This document shows, piece after piece, positions 33,737 through 37,696 of a stretch of 37,696 bases of DNA (positions are counted from its first letter, which is position 1; the number at the start of each line of letters is the position of its first letter). Source of the DNA: an uncultured Bacteroides sp. (GTDB taxonomy: Bacteria > Bacteroidota > Bacteroidia > Bacteroidales > Bacteroidaceae). A program made the position numbers and the translations under genes. Below the pieces are notes generated by a model. That model worked only from the letters and a program-made list of their open reading frames with translations, had not been told where the DNA came from and searched no databases. The stretch is from assembly GCA_900553815.1 (NCBI GenBank), contig USEY01000034.1, positions 1 to 37,696 on the forward strand. Reading direction: 5' to 3'.

Positions 33737-35074
33737 TCAGACGATGCCCTGAGCCATCATGGCATTGGCCACTTTCATGAATCCTGCCACGTTGGCGCCC
33801 TTCACGTAGTTTACGTATCCGTCAGGTTCAGTACCATACTTCACGCAGTTTTCGTGGATGTTTTCCATGATGTAGTGCAGCTTCTGGTCAACCTCTTCGG
33901 CACTCCATGACAGGCGCTCGGAGTTCTGTGTCATTTCAAGGCCCGATACCGATACACCACCGGCATTGGCTGCCTTACCCGGCGCGTAGAGGATTTTGGC
34001 TTCCTGGAACACGCGGATGGCTTCCGGCGTCGAAGGCATGTTGGCGCCTTCCGATACGGCAATCACGCCATTGGCAATCAGCTTCTTGGCATCCTCGCCG
34101 TTGATTTCGTTCTGTGTGGCCGAAGGCAGTGCGATGTCAGCCTTTTCGCCCCAGGGACGCGCTCCCTCCACATACTTGACACCCGGATATTGCTCTGCAT
34201 ATTCGCGTATGCGGCCACGGTAAAGGTTCTTCAGTTCCATGATGTAGTCCAGCTTTTCGCGGTCAATGCCTTCGGGGTCGTATACGTAGCCGTCAGAATC
34301 CGACATGGTCAGCACCTTGCCGCCCAGTTGCAGCACTTTTTCTGCCGTATATTGTGCCACGTTACCCGAACCTGAGATAAGTACGCTCTTGCCTTGCAGG
34401 TCCATGCCTTTGGTTTTCAGCATTTCCATCAGGAAGTAAACATTTCCGTAGCCGGTAGCCTCGGGACGGATAAGCGAGCCGCCAAACTCGCGTCCCTTGC
34501 CGGTCAGTACGCCGCTGAATTCACGTGTCAGCTTCTTGTACATGCCAAACATGAAACCTACTTCACGGCCGCCAACGCCTATATCACCTGCCGGTACGTC
34601 TACATCCGGACCGATGTGACGCCACAGTTCCAGCATGAAGGATTGGCAGAAACGCATTACTTCGGCATTGCTCTTGCCGCGCGGAGAGAAGTCCGAGCCT
34701 CCTTTACCACCACCCATCGGCAGGGTAGTCAGCGAGTTTTTGAAAGTCTGTTCGAAAGCTAAGAATTTTAAGATACCCAGGTTTACAGATGCGTGAAAAC
34801 GGATACCGCCTTTGTACGGGCCAATGGCATTGTTATGCTGTACGCGATAACCCATGTTGGTACGTACGTTGCCTTTGTCGTCTACCCAGGTAACGCGGAA
34901 TTGATATACGCGGTCGGGAATGCAAAGACGCTCAATCAGGTTCACTTTATCAAATTCGGGGTGCTTGTTGTACTCTTCTTCGATGGTGCTCAATACCTCT
35001 TCTACTGCTTGGTGATACTCGGGTTCATTCGGAAACCTTCTTTTCAAATCTTCTAATACCTTAGCTGCATTCAT
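33737..35074 (-). CDS. gdhA: NADP-type glutamate dehydrogenase
   Basis: A 445-residue hexameric-type glutamate dehydrogenase that interconverts 2-oxoglutarate plus ammonia and glutamate. GPYKGGIRFH (Lys88) and LPMGGGKGGSDF (catalytic Lys124) mark the active site. The Rossmann domain shows LISGSGNVAQYTAEKV, and SEGANMPSTPEAIR, APGKAANAGGVSVSGLEMTQN follow. Length and motifs fit the NADP(H) biosynthetic type common in Bacteroides. It has a consensus promoter and a terminator of its own. Confidence 0.96.
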   Translation of the reverse strand: MNAAKVLEDLKRRFPNEPEYHQAVEEVLSTIEEEYNKHPEFDKVNLIERLCIPDRVYQFRVTWVDDKGNVRTNMGYRVQHNNAIGPYKGGIRFHASVNLGILKFLAFEQTFKNSLTTLPMGGGKGGSDFSPRGKSNAEVMRFCQSFMLELWRHIGPDVDVPAGDIGVGGREVGFMFGMYKKLTREFSGVLTGKGREFGGSLIRPEATGYGNVYFLMEMLKTKGMDLQGKSVLISGSGNVAQYTAEKVLQLGGKVLTMSDSDGYVYDPEGIDREKLDYIMELKNLYRGRIREYAEQYPGVKYVEGARPWGEKADIALPSATQNEINGEDAKKLIANGVIAVSEGANMPSTPEAIRVFQEAKILYAPGKAANAGGVSVSGLEMTQNSERLSWSAEEVDQKLHYIMENIHENCVKYGTEPDGYVNYVKGANVAGFMKVANAMMAQGIV

Positions 35075-35194
35075 AATTTATCTTCTTAAAATGGTTTGTT
35101 CTTTATGTAGTTGTTTTCTCTTTTTCCATATAAGTAGCAATTTGTCATCTCGAGCTTGACTTCTTACCACTTTTGTTCTTTATTGTTGCGGTTG

Positions 35195-35225
35195 CAAAAG
35201 TATATAAAAAAATGAGACCTGCAAA
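35195..35225 (-). promoter_or_regulatory. gdhA promoter (consensus)
   Basis: On the minus strand TTTG (35222-35225), 19-base spacer and TACTTTTG (35195-35202). Leader of about 115 bases. Confidence 0.8.
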
Positions 35226-35242
35226 CAATTTATAAATAAAAA

Positions 35243-35278
35243 GCGTGATAAAACAACAATTTTATTGTTTTATCACGC
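35243..35278 (-). terminator. Terminator of the malic enzyme operon
   Basis: A perfect 14-bp inverted repeat, GCGTGATAAAACAA and TTGTTTTATCACGC, around an 8-base loop, followed on the minus strand by TTTTTATTTAT. It separates the malic enzyme operon from the gdhA promoter. Confidence 0.9.
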
Positions 35279-35297
35279 AAATATGAATAAAAGGATA

Positions 35298-35474
35298 TTA
35301 TTTATTCTTTTTCATCGACTGATAGACAGGAACAAACACAAAAGCAGCCGAAAGTGCAAGCGAAACGATGACCGGTCCGTCAATTCGTTCGGCATATACC
35401 AGTACAATGTAGCATAATGCTGCCCAAAGCAGCACTATGCATATAATTTGTGTTTTAGAGAGCCGGCGTTTCAT
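35298..35474 (-). CDS. Small membrane protein (58 aa) coupled to malic enzyme
   Basis: A 58-residue frame with two hydrophobic segments: TQIICIVLLWAALCYIVLVY (about residues 8-27) and VIVSLALSAAFVFVPVY (about 35-51), with basic ends MKRRLSK and MKKNK. Its ATG overlaps the TGA of the malic enzyme gene (ATGA at 35471-35474), and a strong terminator follows its stop. This arrangement supports a real gene translated by coupling. Function unknown. Confidence 0.75.
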   Translation of the reverse strand: MKRRLSKTQIICIVLLWAALCYIVLVYAERIDGPVIVSLALSAAFVFVPVYQSMKKNK

Positions 35475-37696
35475 TGTTTACATTTCTTTTTCTCCACGAT
35501 GGCGTCGATGACGGCCACGGCCGTAATGTTCACGATGTCGCGCACGGAGCTTTCAAAGTCGGTGAAGTGGATGGGTTTGTTCAGTCCCATCTGTATCGGG
35601 CCTATCAGTTCGGCATCAGTATCCATGGCCTGGAGCAGTTTGTAGGCCGAGTTGGCCGAGCTCAGGTTGGGGAATACCAGTGTGTTGACATCTTTGTCCT
35701 TCAGCCGGGTGAACGGGTATTTCTTGTCGCGCATCGGGCGGTTCATGGCAAAGTTCATTTGCATTTCGCCGTCAATGGCCAGGTCAGGATAGTTCTGCTG
35801 CATGTAGTCTACGGCTTCGTGCACCTTCACCGGGCTTCCCTCTGTGTCGGCGCCGAAGTTCGAGTAGCTCAGCATGGCCATCACCGGCGTATGGTTGAAG
35901 AAGCGCACCGTGTGTGCCGACAGGCGGGCAATGTCTATCAGTGTGTCGGCATTGGGGTGGCGGTTTATCAGCGTGTCTGCCAGGAAGTACGTGCCTTTCT
36001 TGGAGTTCAGGATATGCATGGTGCCGAAGTGCTTGTATTCTGGGCGTATGCCTATTACCTCCTTGGCCACCTTGATGGTGTTGCTGTACTTCGTATAAAG
36101 GCCGGTGATGAAGGCATCGGCATCACCAGTTTCCACCATCATCATGCCGAAGTAGTTACGCTCAAACATCTTGTCGTTGGCCTCTTCGTAGGTCACGCCT
36201 TCGCGTGCCCGTTTTTCGGCCAGGATGTGTGCATAGCGTTCGCGGCGCGGTGCTTCGTCGGGGTGGCGCAGGTTCACGATTTCAATACCTTCCAGGCTCA
36301 GGTCAAGTTCCTTGGCCAGTTTCACGATAGCCTCGTCGTTGCCCAGTATGATGGGGTGGCAGATACCCTCGGCCTTAGCCTCTACGGCAGCCTTCAGCAT
36401 GTTGGGGTGCACACCTTCGGCAAAGACCACCCGCTGCGGGTTGCGGCGTGCCGTGTCGTATAGCTGTCGGGTCAGCTTGCTTTCGTAGCCCATCAGCTCA
36501 CGCAGGTGCAGGCGGTAGGCATCCCAGTCTTCAATGTGCTTGCGTGCCACACCACTCTCAATGGCAGCACGTGCCACTGCACACGACACCTCCGTAATGA
36601 GGCGTGGGTCCACCGGCTTCGGAATGAAATAATCGGGGCCGAAGGTGAAGTTGTTCACATGATAAGCCTCGTTCACCACGTCGGGCACCGGTTGCTTGGC
36701 CAGATTGGCAATGGCATGTACGGCGGCAATCTTCATTTCTTCGTTGATGGCGCGTGCCTGCGTGTCCAGTGCGCCGCGGAAGATGTAGGGGAAACCTATT
36801 ACATTATTTATCTGGTTCGGGTAGTCCGAACGTCCGGTCGACATCAGTACGTCAGGGCGGGCTGCCATGGCGTCTTCATACGAAATCTCGGGGGTGGGGT
36901 TGGCCAGTGCAAACACGATGGGATGGTCGGCCATGCTGCGCACCATGTCCTGTGTCAGCACGTTGCCTTTCGACAGTCCCAGGAAAACGTCTGCCCCCTT
37001 GATGGCCTCGGCCAGTGTGTGCACGTCGCGGCGGTCGGTGGCAAAGTAGCGTTTCTGTTCCGTCAGGTTCGGGCGGTCGCTGGTGATGACACCCTTGCTG
37101 TCAAGCATCAGTATGTTTTCACGGCGTGCTCCCAGCGACTCATACAGCTTGGTGCACGAGGTGGCCGATGCACCGGCGCCGTTCACCACGATTTTCACGT
37201 CCTCAATCCGTTTGCCGGCCACTTCCAGTGCGTTCAGCAGTCCGGCGCTCGATATGATGGCCGTGCCGTGCTGGTCATCGTGCATCACCGGTATGTCCAG
37301 TTCTTCCTTCAGGCGGCGTTCTATCTCGAAGCACTCGGGAGCCTTGATGTCTTCCAGGTTGATGCCGCCAAAGGTGGGGGCAATGGCCTTCACGGCCTCC
37401 ACAAATTTATCGGGGTCTTTTTCGTTCACTTCAATGTCGAACACGTCAATGCCGGCATATATCTTGAACAGCAGTCCCTTGCCTTCCATTACCGGTTTGC
37501 CGCTCAGTGCGCCTATATCGCCCAGTCCCAATACGGCCGTACCGTTGGAGATGACTGCCACCAGATTGCCTTTGGCGGTATATTTATAAGCATCCTGCGG
37601 ATTCTTTTCTATTTCCAGACATGGCTCGGCCACGCCCGGCGAGTAGGCCAGCGAGAGGTCGGTTTGCGTACTGTAGGGCTTCGTGGGCACTACTTC
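35471..37696 (-). CDS. maeB: NADP-dependent malic enzyme with phosphotransacetylase-like domain (5' end outside window)
   Basis: At least 741 residues. The frame stays open to the window edge ([21 protein letters not shown]), whereas family members start about 20 residues earlier, so the true start lies beyond 37696; the GTG at 37690 is not the start. The N-terminal half is malic enzyme: [63 protein letters not shown]. The C-terminal half from about residue 425 is homologous to phosphate acetyltransferase ([43 protein letters not shown]) and in this family is regulatory. It decarboxylates malate to pyruvate and yields NADPH. Confidence 0.96.
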   Translation of the reverse strand, partial: EVVPTKPYSTQTDLSLAYSPGVAEPCLEIEKNPQDAYKYTAKGNLVAVISNGTAVLGLGDIGALSGKPVMEGKGLLFKIYAGIDVFDIEVNEKDPDKFVEAVKAIAPTFGGINLEDIKAPECFEIERRLKEELDIPVMHDDQHGTAIISSAGLLNALEVAGKRIEDVKIVVNGAGASATSCTKLYESLGARRENILMLDSKGVITSDRPNLTEQKRYFATDRRDVHTLAEAIKGADVFLGLSKGNVLTQDMVRSMADHPIVFALANPTPEISYEDAMAARPDVLMSTGRSDYPNQINNVIGFPYIFRGALDTQARAINEEMKIAAVHAIANLAKQPVPDVVNEAYHVNNFTFGPDYFIPKPVDPRLITEVSCAVARAAIESGVARKHIEDWDAYRLHLRELMGYESKLTRQLYDTARRNPQRVVFAEGVHPNMLKAAVEAKAEGICHPIILGNDEAIVKLAKELDLSLEGIEIVNLRHPDEAPRRERYAHILAEKRAREGVTYEEANDKMFERNYFGMMMVETGDADAFITGLYTKYSNTIKVAKEVIGIRPEYKHFGTMHILNSKKGTYFLADTLINRHPNADTLIDIARLSAHTVRFFNHTPVMAMLSYSNFGADTEGSPVKVHEAVDYMQQNYPDLAIDGEMQMNFAMNRPMRDKKYPFTRLKDKDVNTLVFPNLSSANSAYKLLQAMDTDAELIGPIQMGLNKPIHFTDFESSVRDIVNITAVAVIDAIVEKKKCKQ

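Noticed and set aside
35474..36463. 329-residue plus-strand open frame
   Set aside because: Antisense to the malic enzyme; no motif and typical shadow composition.

Overview
The window is chromosomal DNA from a member of the Bacteroidales, most likely Bacteroides or Phocaeicola. Evidence: a hybrid two-component regulator next to a heparinase II/III-type lyase, TonB-dependent receptor and DUF5686 outer-membrane proteins, an inositol-lipid cluster with the gene content known from Bacteroides thetaiotaomicron, promoters of the Bacteroides type (TTTG at -33, TAnnTTTG at -7), and few Shine-Dalgarno sequences. I see no rRNA, tRNA, CRISPR array, phage, or transposase-bearing insertion sequence.

Layout. 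70-1934: an AraC regulator convergent with an aldo/keto reductase. 2205-2287: a tandem array of four 22-bp units, each a small hairpin. 2462-4771 (minus): two Tat-exported proteins, a DUF6282 metal-dependent hydrolase and an iron-sulfur aldo/keto reductase. 5091-9436 (minus): an etfB-etfA-acyl-CoA dehydrogenase operon. Both of its gaps are occupied by inverted-repeat elements, one of which carries a four-helix-bundle (S23/IVP-type) gene. 10057-15266 (minus): a 1350-residue hybrid two-component regulator overlapping a pair of half-size chromate (CHR) transporters, divergent from a heparinase II/III-family enzyme (15709-17640) followed by a YccF-like membrane protein. 18166-18303 (minus): a 45-residue protein. 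18680-21726: a membrane LytTR regulator and a TonB-dependent receptor. 21761-21917: a third inverted-repeat element. 21966-23685: three small envelope proteins (DUF2141, YiiX-like, DUF4878). 23957-26620: a sigma-54 activator and its histidine kinase. 26828-29383: DUF5686 protein. 29487-33561: inositol-lipid synthesis. 33737-37696 (minus): glutamate dehydrogenase, then a 58-residue membrane protein translationally coupled to an NADP malic enzyme cut by the window end.

How the genes work together. Inositol-3-phosphate synthase makes inositol phosphate. The CDP-alcohol phosphatidyltransferase attaches it to a lipid, the PgpA-like phosphatase probably removes the extra phosphate, and the Aur1-like PAP2 protein probably passes phosphoinositol to ceramide. 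EtfAB accepts electrons from the acyl-CoA dehydrogenase. Malic enzyme and glutamate dehydrogenase sit on NADPH and nitrogen metabolism. The regulator at 11214-15266 probably controls the divergent lyase.

The parts least explained by known genes are the inverted-repeat family (three copies, one with an S23-type gene), the 22-bp hairpin array, a 20-bp-armed palindrome over the LytTR promoter, and a lipoprotein mRNA that appears to be leaderless.
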